Source: Selenomonadaceae bacterium (GTDB taxonomy: Bacteria; Bacillota; Negativicutes; Selenomonadales; Selenomonadaceae). Taken from it: 6,358 nt of DNA. The translations under genes were made by a program, and so were the position numbers. Location: the NCBI GenBank assembly GCA_017529085.1, contig JAFXOC010000463.1:1-6358 (forward strand), read 5' to 3'. The notes under the pieces were generated by a model. The model did no database searches, was not told where the DNA came from, and worked only from the letters and a program-made list of their open reading frames with translations. This document shows, piece by piece, positions 1 through 5,983 of the stretch. Position 1 is the stretch's first letter; every line of letters starts with the position of its first letter.

Positions 1-70
1 ATCATAATACGGCCTCCTGCGGTGAGGGGCGCTGTCTGCTTCTCAGCGTCTCAGGTCGACATCGGCCATC
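1..70 (-). promoter_or_regulatory. Leader, ribosome site and start of a gene leaving the window
   Basis: On the minus strand an AGGAGG (13-18) stands 7 nt before an ATG (3-5), so a gene probably begins here and runs off the left edge. Only ATGAT of it is visible and its product cannot be named. The roughly 65-nt leader between the promoter and this site can fold: CGCTG and CAGCG pair around a 9-nt loop, and an outer CCTG can pair with the CAGG that begins the CAGGAGG ribosome site. That arrangement could partly hide the ribosome site. I do not recognise it as a known riboswitch class. Confidence 0.5.
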
Positions 71-1095
71 GAAAAAATTATAGCAAAAGAAACGGAAAAT
101 GGCAACTGAAAACACCGCTCTCCTCCTGGCAGATCATAAAATTAAAAGAAGAGAACTTAGGCAATACCAAACTTTTAACCGGCAGCGAATCTATCGTAAA
201 AATCGCGACTCTTCCCAAAATAAATATCGTTGTCACCGCCATGGTAGGGTTCAGCGGATTGGTTCCAACCGTTGAAGCCATAAAAGCGAAAAAGACAATC
301 GCTCTTGCCAATAAAGAAACTCTCGTGGTAGCGGGGGAATTTATAATGAATTTGGCAAGCAAATATAATGCGCCGATACTTCCGGTAGACAGCGAACATT
401 CGGCGTTTTTTCAATGTCTTAACGGCGAGGATAAAAAGTCTGTGGAAAAACTTCTGCTTACGGCTTCCGGCGGACCTTTTCGAGGTAAGAAAGCGAATGA
501 GCTGACAAATGTAAGCAAAAAGGACGTGCTTTCTCATCCTACTTGGAATATGGGCGCAAAAATAACCGTAGATTCGGCTACGCTTGTAAACAAAGGCTTT
601 GAAGCAATAGAGGCAAAATGGCTCTACGATGTCGATTACAAGCAAATCGAAGTTGTCGTGCATCCTGAAAGTGTAGTGCATTCCATGGTAGAATTTAAAG
701 ACGGGGCAATAATCGCGCAGCTTGGGAAACCCGATATGAGGCTTCCCATTCAATACGCTCTGTCTTATCCCGATAGAATTAAATCGAACTTTCCGCGGCT
801 TGACTTTTTTAAGCTTAGAGCTTTAACGTTTGAGAAACCCGATACGGAAACTTTTAAGGGGCTTCCGCTGGCAATAAAGGCGGGCAAAATCGGCGGCACG
901 GCTCCTTGCATATTTAACGCTGCTAACGAAGTGGCTGTAGCGGCATTTTTGAAAGATCAAATATCATTTATGAAAATTTATGAGACCATTGAATCTACAC
1001 TTGAAAGTATTGCCCCAACATTTGATATAACGCTGGAAACTTTAATTGAAACAGACAAAGAAGCAAGAGAAATGGCAAAAAATAAAATCAAATAA
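22..1095 (+). CDS. dxr: 1-deoxy-D-xylulose 5-phosphate reductoisomerase, N-terminus missing
   Basis: DXR converts 1-deoxy-D-xylulose 5-phosphate to 2-C-methyl-D-erythritol 4-phosphate with NADPH, the committed step of the cytoplasmic MEP isoprenoid pathway. Numbered from the GTG at 22, the catalytic core is intact: LANKETLV at 95-102, the metal-binding PVDSEH at 121-126 (D123, E125), the SGGPFR loop at 149-154, HPTWNMG at 172-178, and NKGFE at 190-194 with the third metal ligand E194. The C-terminal helical domain is complete to the TAA. Recognisable homology starts only around residue 40 (KLKEENLGNTKLLTG, near base 139). The first ~65-70 residues of a normal ~385-residue DXR, with the GxTGSIG nucleotide-binding motif, are replaced by unrelated sequence. 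The GTG has no ribosome site, and the frame is open to the window edge. The gene is either truly broken or joined at an assembly or rearrangement junction; as written it should not be active. Confidence 0.9.
   Translation: MRGAVCFSASQVDIGHRKNYSKRNGKWQLKTPLSSWQIIKLKEENLGNTKLLTGSESIVKIATLPKINIVVTAMVGFSGLVPTVEAIKAKKTIALANKETLVVAGEFIMNLASKYNAPILPVDSEHSAFFQCLNGEDKKSVEKLLLTASGGPFRGKKANELTNVSKKDVLSHPTWNMGAKITVDSATLVNKGFEAIEAKWLYDVDYKQIEVVVHPESVVHSMVEFKDGAIIAQLGKPDMRLPIQYALSYPDRIKSNFPRLDFFKLRALTFEKPDTETFKGLPLAIKAGKIGGTAPCIFNAANEVAVAAFLKDQISFMKIYETIESTLESIAPTFDITLETLIETDKEAREMAKNKIK
77..105 (-). promoter_or_regulatory. Sigma70-type promoter firing leftward
   Basis: Read on the minus strand, a TTGCCA box (100-105; 5 of 6 to TTGACA) is followed after exactly 17 nt by a perfect TATAAT (77-82). 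Transcription would start near position 70 and run left toward the window edge, where an AGGAGG and an ATG follow in the right order. The promoter lies inside the stretch that replaces the expected N-terminal coding part of dxr, which suggests the first ~135 bases are not dxr sequence. The spacing and match are strong, but this remains a consensus match in an AT-rich stretch. Confidence 0.55.
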
Positions 1096-1097
1096 TC

Positions 1098-1168
1098 GGG
1101 ATTTCAAATAACAACGCCCTTTGGCGGCGCGCAGGGCAGCGTCCTGCCGAGGTTTGGGGCAAAATCCC
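1098..1168 (+). other. Structured GC-rich intergenic element between dxr and the FakA-like gene
   Basis: GGGATTT (1098-1104) pairs perfectly with AAATCCC (1162-1168), closing a 71-nt domain. Inside are a CGCC-CTTT-GGCG hairpin (1115-1126) and a second hairpin, either GGCAG/CTGCC (1135-1139 with 1144-1148) or GCAGG/CCTGC (1131-1135 with 1143-1147). No T-run follows, so it is not a standard intrinsic terminator. It begins 3 nt after the dxr stop and ends 23 nt before the next ATG. It could be an mRNA-stabilising or REP-like palindromic repeat, or a leader that modulates the downstream gene. It matches no riboswitch class I can name. Confidence 0.55.
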
Positions 1169-1191
1169 AACAAAATGAAAGGCGGTGCAAC

Positions 1192-2433
1192 ATGGCTGAA
1201 GAAGTTATAACAGGAATGGACTATAAATTAATGATAGCGGGCGCGTACAGCGAATTGATACTATCGTACGAGGATATAAACAAAGTCGCCAAGACGAAGG
1301 AAGGCGGCACACAGGTGTTAAGAACGGTGGCATCCGCTATTATACCTCTTGCAACTGCTAAAGATACGAGCATAGGCGGGCTTTCACGCAGAGCATCTAC
1401 TGCGGCTCGTTTGGGAGCGAGAGGTAATTCGGGCGTAGTTGTATCAGAACTCCTTCGAGGTATTTCCAAGGGGTTGCAGGGAAAATACGACGCAACCTCA
1501 TCAGAATTCGGAAAAGCTTTTCAGTATGGGATTTTACACGCGCAAAGGGTTATTAAGGGAGGTTATGAGGCTCCTATCATAACAGTTGCTAAAGCGGTAG
1601 CAAAAGGAGCGTATCAGCTGGTACGCAAAAAACGCCCCATTTCTGAAATTTTGACAACGGCAATCGCCGCAGGAGAAGCCGCAAATGAAAATCTTCCCGT
1701 CAAGGATGCGGGGGCGCTTCTTATGGTTATCTTTTTAAAGGGTTGTCTTAAAGGACTTGACGGAAATTTTGTTTCGCCTTACTCAAGTTTAACGCTTCCC
1801 ATGACTAACGGAGAAAGTGTGCCAAATCCTAAAGAAGACCTTGTACGACCCTATTGCGTCCGTTTTAGGGCAAGAAATCAGAAAATAACCGTGGAGGAAA
1901 TGGAGCGAGAATTAAAAGAATTCGGTACAAACGCTATTGTAGAGCGACGAGAGAACGGAATTTTTGCTCATATCCACACCGAGCATCCCGGAAATCTCTT
2001 GGAATGGGCGGTGGGATTAGGTCCTCTGAGAGAAATTCACATAACTAATATGTCGGAACCTCACGCTTTGGGCGTAAATAACGCAATAATGCCGGTTGCG
2101 CTTATCGCCGCGCCACGAGAAGGCAGCGAAGAAATTTTGCAAGAGGCAGGCGCGACGATTATAGTAAAAAGTCGCAAGAATCGTCTTCCCTCCGTTGAAG
2201 ACTTAGTTCTGGCGGCGCACAGCGATTTTGCGGATTCATACGTGCTTTTAAGTTCTCGTAAAGAGGACGCTATGGTATTTCGTCAAGCGAAGTATCTTCT
2301 GGAGGATAGAGTTGAATTGGTACTTGCCGAAACAACGGAAAAAGCGCAAATTGCCGCAAAAATTTTCGACAACGCCAAAACTGCAAAAGAAAATGCCGCC
2401 AATATGTTGGCGGCTATTGAAGAGAAAGATTAA
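1192..2433 (+). CDS. FakA/YloV-like DhaL-domain protein lacking kinase motif and C-terminal domain
   Basis: This belongs to the family of FakA (YloV), the cytoplasmic fatty-acid kinase subunit that phosphorylates FakB-bound fatty acids. Residues ~8-190 form a DhaL-like domain with GARGNSGVVVSELLRG (75-90), TVAKAV (131-136) and KDAGALL (171-177). Residues ~215-290 match the FakA middle domain, including C222 and the HIH pair H260/H262, which correspond to a Cys-His-His set I recall as metal-binding in FakA. Residues ~297-413 match the next DegV-like segment and stop just after ANMLAAI. Two things are odd. The family's PVPDGDTGTNM nucleotide and magnesium loop is replaced by KTKEGGTQVLR (34-44), so the catalytic aspartates are gone. 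The protein has 413 residues, against about 550 for FakA. The start is supported by AAGGCGGTG (1179-1187), 4 nt before the ATG. It may be a non-catalytic paralog; a role in fatty-acid activation is uncertain. Confidence 0.8.
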   Translation: MAEEVITGMDYKLMIAGAYSELILSYEDINKVAKTKEGGTQVLRTVASAIIPLATAKDTSIGGLSRRASTAARLGARGNSGVVVSELLRGISKGLQGKYDATSSEFGKAFQYGILHAQRVIKGGYEAPIITVAKAVAKGAYQLVRKKRPISEILTTAIAAGEAANENLPVKDAGALLMVIFLKGCLKGLDGNFVSPYSSLTLPMTNGESVPNPKEDLVRPYCVRFRARNQKITVEEMERELKEFGTNAIVERRENGIFAHIHTEHPGNLLEWAVGLGPLREIHITNMSEPHALGVNNAIMPVALIAAPREGSEEILQEAGATIIVKSRKNRLPSVEDLVLAAHSDFADSYVLLSSRKEDAMVFRQAKYLLEDRVELVLAETTEKAQIAAKIFDNAKTAKENAANMLAAIEEKD

Positions 2434-2435
2434 AA

Positions 2436-2489
2436 TTTTTACTTTTCTTTTTTTCTTTTTTACAAAAAAGAAAAAAAGAAAGAAAGAAG
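2436..2489. repeat. Purine/pyrimidine inverted repeat, copy 1; possible bidirectional terminator
   Basis: A pyrimidine-rich arm faces a purine-only arm around a 2-nt AC centre (2462-2463). The inner 15 bp (2447-2461 with 2464-2478) pair perfectly, and the outer part pairs imperfectly. The right arm (2464-2489) matches, at 25 of 26 positions, the complement of the left arm of the second copy at 5984-6037. It fills the gap between the 3' ends of the FakA-like gene (ends 2433) and mlaE (ends 2494), where a two-way terminator would be expected. However, the stem is nearly all A-T, so termination is only a guess. The sequence similarity between copies marks it as a dispersed repeat. Confidence 0.65.
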
Positions 2490-2493
2490 GGTT

Positions 2494-3258
2494 TTAAAAC
2501 AATATAAATGTTAATAAAGCGTTAAAAAAGAAAATGGCGATTATGGAGGACACCACGGTTTTTGTGGTAGCTTTGCCGACGCCTTCGGCGCCGTTAGGCG
2601 ATGTAAGACCGTAGTAACAGCCCAAGACCGCTATTATGCTGCCGAAAATTACGGCTTTTATCATGCCGCCGGTCATATCAAAGGCGTTGCAATACATATT
2701 AATCGAAGAAAAAAATATGTTGGAGCTAATGCCCGAATAAAAGACGGCGATAATAAGCCCGCCCAAAAGACCTATTATGTCGCCAAAAACGGTTAAGATC
2801 GGCACTACTATCATACAGGCTATCATTCGCGGCACTATCAGATAATCTATAGGGTTTACCGCCATAACTTTCAGCGCGTCGATTTGCTCCGTAACCTTCA
2901 TTGTGCTGATTTCAGCCGTTATTGCGGAACCCACGCGCCCGGCGCAGACGATGCCGACAAGTACGGGACCTAGTTCGCGACCTATCGCTATCGCTATAAC
3001 TGCGCCTACCGTGGATTGAGCGCCAAACTTAATGAATTGATCGGCGGTTTGAAGAGTCATAACCACGCCGGTAAAGGTAAGAGTCAGGCTGACTATCATA
3101 AGAGAATCCACGCCTAAATGAGACATTTGCGCGATTATGGAGGATACGCGGGGACGCGAAAAGAGTCGCCTTATGGTTTGAGCGTAAAGAATAGTAATGG
3201 TTCCAAGCGCGGTAAGCCTATCAAGGGTATATCTCCCTAGCCATTCAAGAAACTTCAT
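2494..3258 (-). CDS. mlaE: MlaE-family ABC transporter permease (lipid transport)
   Basis: This inner-membrane permease belongs to the MlaFEDB-type ABC system, which moves phospholipids between the inner and outer membranes. The 254 residues match the family's usual length. Hydrophobic segments lie near residues 50-70, 84-108, 140-175, 198-218 and 233-254. Family hallmarks are GRELGPVL (93-100), AGRVGSA (106-112), and the cytoplasmic coupling motif TEQIDALKVMAVNP (123-136), followed by PRMIA. The ATG at 3256-3258 is supported by GAGGTGA a few bases upstream. The upstream region has TTGTAT and TATAAA-like boxes, but their spacing is too short to call a promoter. The partners mlaF (ATPase) and mlaD (MCE protein) usually sit beside it; here the downstream neighbour is convergent and unrelated, so they must be elsewhere or absent. 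Confidence 0.92.
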   Translation of the reverse strand: MKFLEWLGRYTLDRLTALGTITILYAQTIRRLFSRPRVSSIIAQMSHLGVDSLMIVSLTLTFTGVVMTLQTADQFIKFGAQSTVGAVIAIAIGRELGPVLVGIVCAGRVGSAITAEISTMKVTEQIDALKVMAVNPIDYLIVPRMIACMIVVPILTVFGDIIGLLGGLIIAVFYSGISSNIFFSSINMYCNAFDMTGGMIKAVIFGSIIAVLGCYYGLTSPNGAEGVGKATTKTVVSSIIAIFFFNALLTFILF

Positions 3259-3320
3259 GTTGTCACCTCATATTTTATATATACGGTAAGCGATACAAAT
3301 TGCCAGACTGTAGACAAATC

Positions 3321-3505
3321 GTTACTATTCATGGGTAATACAACATGGTAGTGAAAGAGGTAAATTAGTGCCGTTCATAGTCCACCCTTCCACCGCTTCG
3401 CGGTTTCCCTCCCCTGAAAGGGGAGGGGCCGAAGGCGGAGGGGTTGACCATGAAAAGCACTTATTTAACCTTTTTTTCACTTTTTCACTACCTGCGAATA
3501 GTAAC
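3321..3505. mobile_element. 185-bp fold-back (MITE-like) element
   Basis: The element starts with GTTACTATTC (3321-3330) and ends with its exact complement GAATAGTAAC (3496-3505). Between them the two halves stay imperfectly complementary with small gaps: GGTAGTGAAA (3347-3356) faces TTTCACTACC (3483-3492); AGTGC..TTCAT (3367-3378) faces ATGAA..GCACT (3450-3461); TTCATaGTCcACCC faces its near-complement at 3441-3454. The centre is an 8-bp perfect stem CCCTCCCC/GGGGAGGG (3407-3414 with 3420-3427) with a TGAAA loop. It has no coding capacity and sits between the divergent mlaE and RNase H genes. A 7-bp direct repeat gactgta flanks it (3306-3312 and 3510-3516), but not flush with the ends, so a target duplication is not proven. 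It could be a non-autonomous transposon relic or a large structured intergenic repeat. Confidence 0.6.
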
Positions 3506-3564
3506 CGTTGACTGTATATGTAATTTTATCAATCAAAAGCAAAGAAGTAAACAATTTTTTTAAA

Positions 3565-3570
3565 AGGAAG
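3565..3570 (+). promoter_or_regulatory. Ribosome binding site deciding the RNase H start
   Basis: AGGAAG lies 6 nt before the TTG at 3577. It supports that TTG over the farther in-frame TTG at 3508, which has no ribosome site and would add 23 residues unlike the family. Confidence 0.6.
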
Positions 3571-3576
3571 ATACGT

Positions 3577-4230
3577 TTGAAACAAAAATTTTATGCCGTT
3601 AAAGTAGGAAGAAACTGTGGAATTTACACATCTTGGGCGGATTGCGAAAAAGAAGTGAAAGGTTTTAATGGGGCGAAATTCAAAAGTTTTCCGACAGAGG
3701 AAGAAGCTTTGTTGTGGCTTGGCGGTGAGAAAATTGCAACGGTTGAAAAATTAGATACGAACAAAAAAATAGAAAGCCCCGAAACGGATTTTCTGATTTA
3801 TACCGACGGTTCATGCCTAAAAAATCCGGGCGGCGCAGGGGGATGGGCTGCTATTGTCACGGATAAACAAACCGGCGAAGTAATCGAATTATCCGGTGGC
3901 GAAAGTATAACCACCAATAACAGAATGGAGTTATCCGCCGCGCTTTTTGCCCTGTCTTCCATAAAAAATCCATCAACAATAACTCTTGTTACCGATAGCG
4001 AATATCTAAAAAACGCTTTTACGAAAAACTGGCTTAAAAACTGGCAAAAGAGAAACTGGAAAACAGCAACGGGCACAGATGTTAAAAACAGGGATTTATG
4101 GGAAAAATTACTGACGGAGGTAAATAGGCATAAAATATATTTTAATTGGGTAAAAGGTCATGCCGGCAATCCGCAAAACGAAAGATGCGATTTTTTGGCA
4201 AAAAGTGAGGCTAAGAAAAGGAAAAAATAA
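3577..4230 (+). CDS. rnhA: Ribonuclease H1 with N-terminal hybrid-binding domain
   Basis: RNase H1 cuts the RNA strand of RNA-DNA hybrids and helps remove R-loops and primer RNA. From the TTG at 3577 the protein has 217 residues. Residues ~4-49 form the hybrid-binding (Caulimovirus VI-type) domain: FYAVKVGRNCGIYTSW, then VKGFNGAKFKSFPTEEEA. A short linker (50-70) leads to the catalytic domain (~72-210). The full DEDD set is visible: D77 in YTDGSC, E118 in NRMEL, D140 in VTDSEY and D205 in RCDFLA, plus H195 in VKGHAG. All are present, so the enzyme should be active. An in-frame TTG at 3508 would give a 240-residue form, but it overlaps the edge of the upstream fold-back region and lacks a ribosome site. 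The gene stands alone and diverges from mlaE. Confidence 0.95.
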   Translation: MKQKFYAVKVGRNCGIYTSWADCEKEVKGFNGAKFKSFPTEEEALLWLGGEKIATVEKLDTNKKIESPETDFLIYTDGSCLKNPGGAGGWAAIVTDKQTGEVIELSGGESITTNNRMELSAALFALSSIKNPSTITLVTDSEYLKNAFTKNWLKNWQKRNWKTATGTDVKNRDLWEKLLTEVNRHKIYFNWVKGHAGNPQNERCDFLAKSEAKKRKK

Positions 4231-4231
4231 T

Positions 4232-4327
4232 TTAAGGGCATCTCTAAAACCTTACTCTTGATGACTCCACGCCCTTCGGGGCGGGGAGTCATCGGAGAAA
4301 TTTAATATTTTTTAGAGGTTGCCTTAA
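4232..4327. mobile_element. 96-bp fold-back (MITE-like) element bounded by TTAA
   Basis: Terminal inverted repeats TTAAGGGCATCTCTAAAA (4232-4249) and the complement of TTAAGGCAACCTCTAAAA (4310-4327) agree at 15 of 18 positions. Both ends are TTAA, which could be a target duplication. The centre is the strong hairpin described at 4260-4293. The element fills nearly the whole gap between two convergent genes: it begins 2 nt after the RNase H stop, and its right TTAA contains the stop codon of the membrane protein on the minus strand. It has no coding capacity. The short ends with an inner stem resemble non-autonomous insertion-sequence derivatives, but I cannot assign a parent family. Confidence 0.6.
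4260..4293. terminator. Strong hairpin with TTCG loop, possible terminator
   Basis: GATGACTCC (4260-4268) pairs with GGAGTCATC (4285-4293). After one A-G mismatch, CGCCC (4270-4274) pairs with GGGCG (4279-4283), closing an extra-stable C(TTCG)G loop. It lies 30 nt downstream of the RNase H stop and in the path of the convergent gene. T-rich sequence follows only ~15 nt later on the plus strand (4306-4313), so classical intrinsic termination is uncertain, although the stem could block or stabilise both converging transcripts. Confidence 0.5.
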
Positions 4328-5940
4328 TTTTCTTCGTCTGCAAAAAAAGTTACTGATAGAATAAATGGCATAAGCAGGGCAAAGTAAAAGGCGTAACGGA
4401 AAACAGAGGCGCGGGGAGCGGCGAGAAGCAACGTTAGCCACGCAAATAAAACGGGCAGAAGGGACAATATTCTGTCCGTTTTATTTTGGCAAAATAAAAT
4501 TCCCGTCACAAACACAAGTACAAACCCGCATACACCCGTGGTCACGAAAAACACATTGTCAAACATAAATTGACCCACTTTTTCTTTTACTTTAGCGGGC
4601 AAAAAATCGCTTTCGCTTGTTTTTAAACCATAATTCATGCTAAATCGTTCCGGCTCGTCGGCATTTAAAATTTCCGGCGAAATAGCGACGGCGAATACCG
4701 TTTGATTGTACTCGTTTCCAAGCCAAGGCGAAAGCGCCCAATAATCGTAAGTCAAAAGGGCGTGCGCCGTAAAACATACGGATGGATTTTTAAAAACAGT
4801 CTTAATCCAGCTCAGTAAAAAGTCGCTTTTGTGTTGATTTAAATACTCGTCGTTAAATTCTGCGGCATATTTGTATTCATCGGAATTAAACGCCATATAT
4901 TTTTCCTTAAACAGAGAAATTTTAAAAACATTGTCAAACACCGTCATATCTTGTTTATCTATATCGCCGTTATTTGCTATGATTCGCCCTATCTGTTGCA
5001 GCGGTACTCCTATAGTTTCCCTAAAGGGTACGGTGCGGTTAATGTTCGGCAATGCGTTTAGAAATATGAGGAAAATCGTAAGTAAGATAAACTTCTTTCG
5101 ACACACTTTACATAAAAATCCTATGACAAAAAGAGTGGCTACGATAATGTAAATGCCGTTGCTTCGTAAGTAAATAATTGGCAAAGCTAAAAACAGAAAT
5201 GTCAAAGTAACTTTTTGGCTGCTTACCAAGAGTTTACAATTATCTTTATACTCATATAGAAATAACGTAAAAAACAAAATAAAGACGGAAAATAAAGTAT
5301 CTTTTACAAGGGAAACGGCGTAATTTGGAAATATAGGAAAGAATGCAAAAAAAACCAGAAAAAAACAGATTAAATAAATTGAAATTCCCCGTTTATAGAT
5401 AAAACACAAAAGATATGAGATCGCAAAAGCCATAAATAGCATTTTTAAAAGTGTAAAAACGGCAAATCCTAAAAGCTCATCGTTAAAATAAATTCCAAAA
5501 TTCCATATAAAATTCAAAAGATAGTTATACAAGAGAGGCTGATTGGAAACCTCGAACGGGTTTCTCATGGCAAAAATCTCATCTTCCATGGAAGTTGCGG
5601 GATAAAACGCAAAAAAATACGGAAGCCACGCAAGAAATATGAAAATAGTGAGACAGATATAATATTTAACGGATATTTTATTAGTCAAATTATTTATTTT
5701 TATTATGCGAGCCGCAAATTTAATTAAAAACAACAATAAAACAAAAATACCGAGCCACAAAAAATAATCGAAAATTTCCAGAGGAAAAACAGTGTAAGTA
5801 TCAAAGAAATCGCTGTATATAAAGTTTTCGCGAGGAGCGTATAATATAGACGTATGTTTTACGGAAAGAGTTATAAAAAAACTTTCCGTAAGGATTAAAA
5901 TATACATAAGGATTTTTTTACATATCAAATTTAATCTCAT
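4324..5940 (-). CDS. Multi-pass membrane protein, DUF6020-like / GT-C-type glycosyltransferase candidate
   Basis: A 538-residue integral membrane protein with about ten or more hydrophobic segments spread over residues ~10-300 and ~460-535, and one large soluble loop (~320-455). It resembles the DUF6020 family, whose members look like GT-C-fold, polyprenyl-phosphate-sugar-dependent glycosyltransferases. Supporting stretches are WLPYFFAFYPATSMEDE (105-121; the acidic pair after the first long segments fits a GT-C first loop), SNQPLLYNYLL (132-142), SLVKDTLFS (210-218), LRSNGIY (258-264), and ETIGVPLQQIGRI (308-320). Substrate and acceptor are unknown. The ATG at 5940 is chosen because GAGG lies just upstream; a longer reading from 6021 would add a low-complexity lysine/glutamate tail encoded by the repeat at 5984-6037. 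The gene is visibly more AT-rich than mlaE or the RND gene, consistent with its hydrophobic codons or with transfer. Its stop codon lies inside the right end of the 96-bp element. Confidence 0.75.
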   Translation of the reverse strand: MRLNLICKKILMYILILTESFFITLSVKHTSILYAPRENFIYSDFFDTYTVFPLEIFDYFLWLGIFVLLLFLIKFAARIIKINNLTNKISVKYYICLTIFIFLAWLPYFFAFYPATSMEDEIFAMRNPFEVSNQPLLYNYLLNFIWNFGIYFNDELLGFAVFTLLKMLFMAFAISYLLCFIYKRGISIYLICFFLVFFAFFPIFPNYAVSLVKDTLFSVFILFFTLFLYEYKDNCKLLVSSQKVTLTFLFLALPIIYLRSNGIYIIVATLFVIGFLCKVCRKKFILLTIFLIFLNALPNINRTVPFRETIGVPLQQIGRIIANNGDIDKQDMTVFDNVFKISLFKEKYMAFNSDEYKYAAEFNDEYLNQHKSDFLLSWIKTVFKNPSVCFTAHALLTYDYWALSPWLGNEYNQTVFAVAISPEILNADEPERFSMNYGLKTSESDFLPAKVKEKVGQFMFDNVFFVTTGVCGFVLVFVTGILFCQNKTDRILSLLPVLFAWLTLLLAAPRASVFRYAFYFALLMPFILSVTFFADEEN

Positions 5941-5983
5941 CACACACCTCGTATAAATTATTAAAGTTTTTTCTCTTTCTTTG

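Noticed and set aside
78..753. Minus-strand open frames of 94 and 192 residues opposite dxr
   Set aside because: They lie antisense to strongly conserved DXR motifs, have odd aromatic- and basic-rich composition, and have no ribosome sites. They are shadows of dxr.
1098..1190. Glycine-type riboswitch suggested by GCCGAGG...GGGGCAAA
   Set aside because: Only a loose resemblance to the aptamer core: the rest of the consensus and the expected glycine-metabolism context are missing.
1221..1469. Minus-strand 82-residue frame inside the FakA-like gene
   Set aside because: Antisense to the conserved DhaL-type region; no ribosome site and no recognisable protein.
2312..2497. Plus-strand 61-residue frame ending in phenylalanine and lysine runs
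   Set aside because: It overlaps the FakA-like gene in another frame, and its tail is only the translated purine/pyrimidine repeat.
3508..3576. Upstream TTG extension of RNase H, and TTGACT at 3508 as a -35 box
   Set aside because: The extension lacks a ribosome site and family similarity, and no -10 box lies at 16-18 nt from the TTGACT.
3798..4076. Minus-strand 92-residue frame opposite RNase H
   Set aside because: Antisense to the DEDD catalytic domain, with no independent coding signal.
3321..4327. Composite transposon bounded by the two fold-back elements around the RNase H gene
   Set aside because: The two elements have different ends and unrelated sequences, and no transposase is present.
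4871..5152. Plus-strand 93-residue frame inside the membrane-protein gene
   Set aside because: Antisense to a continuous membrane-protein frame, with no ribosome site.
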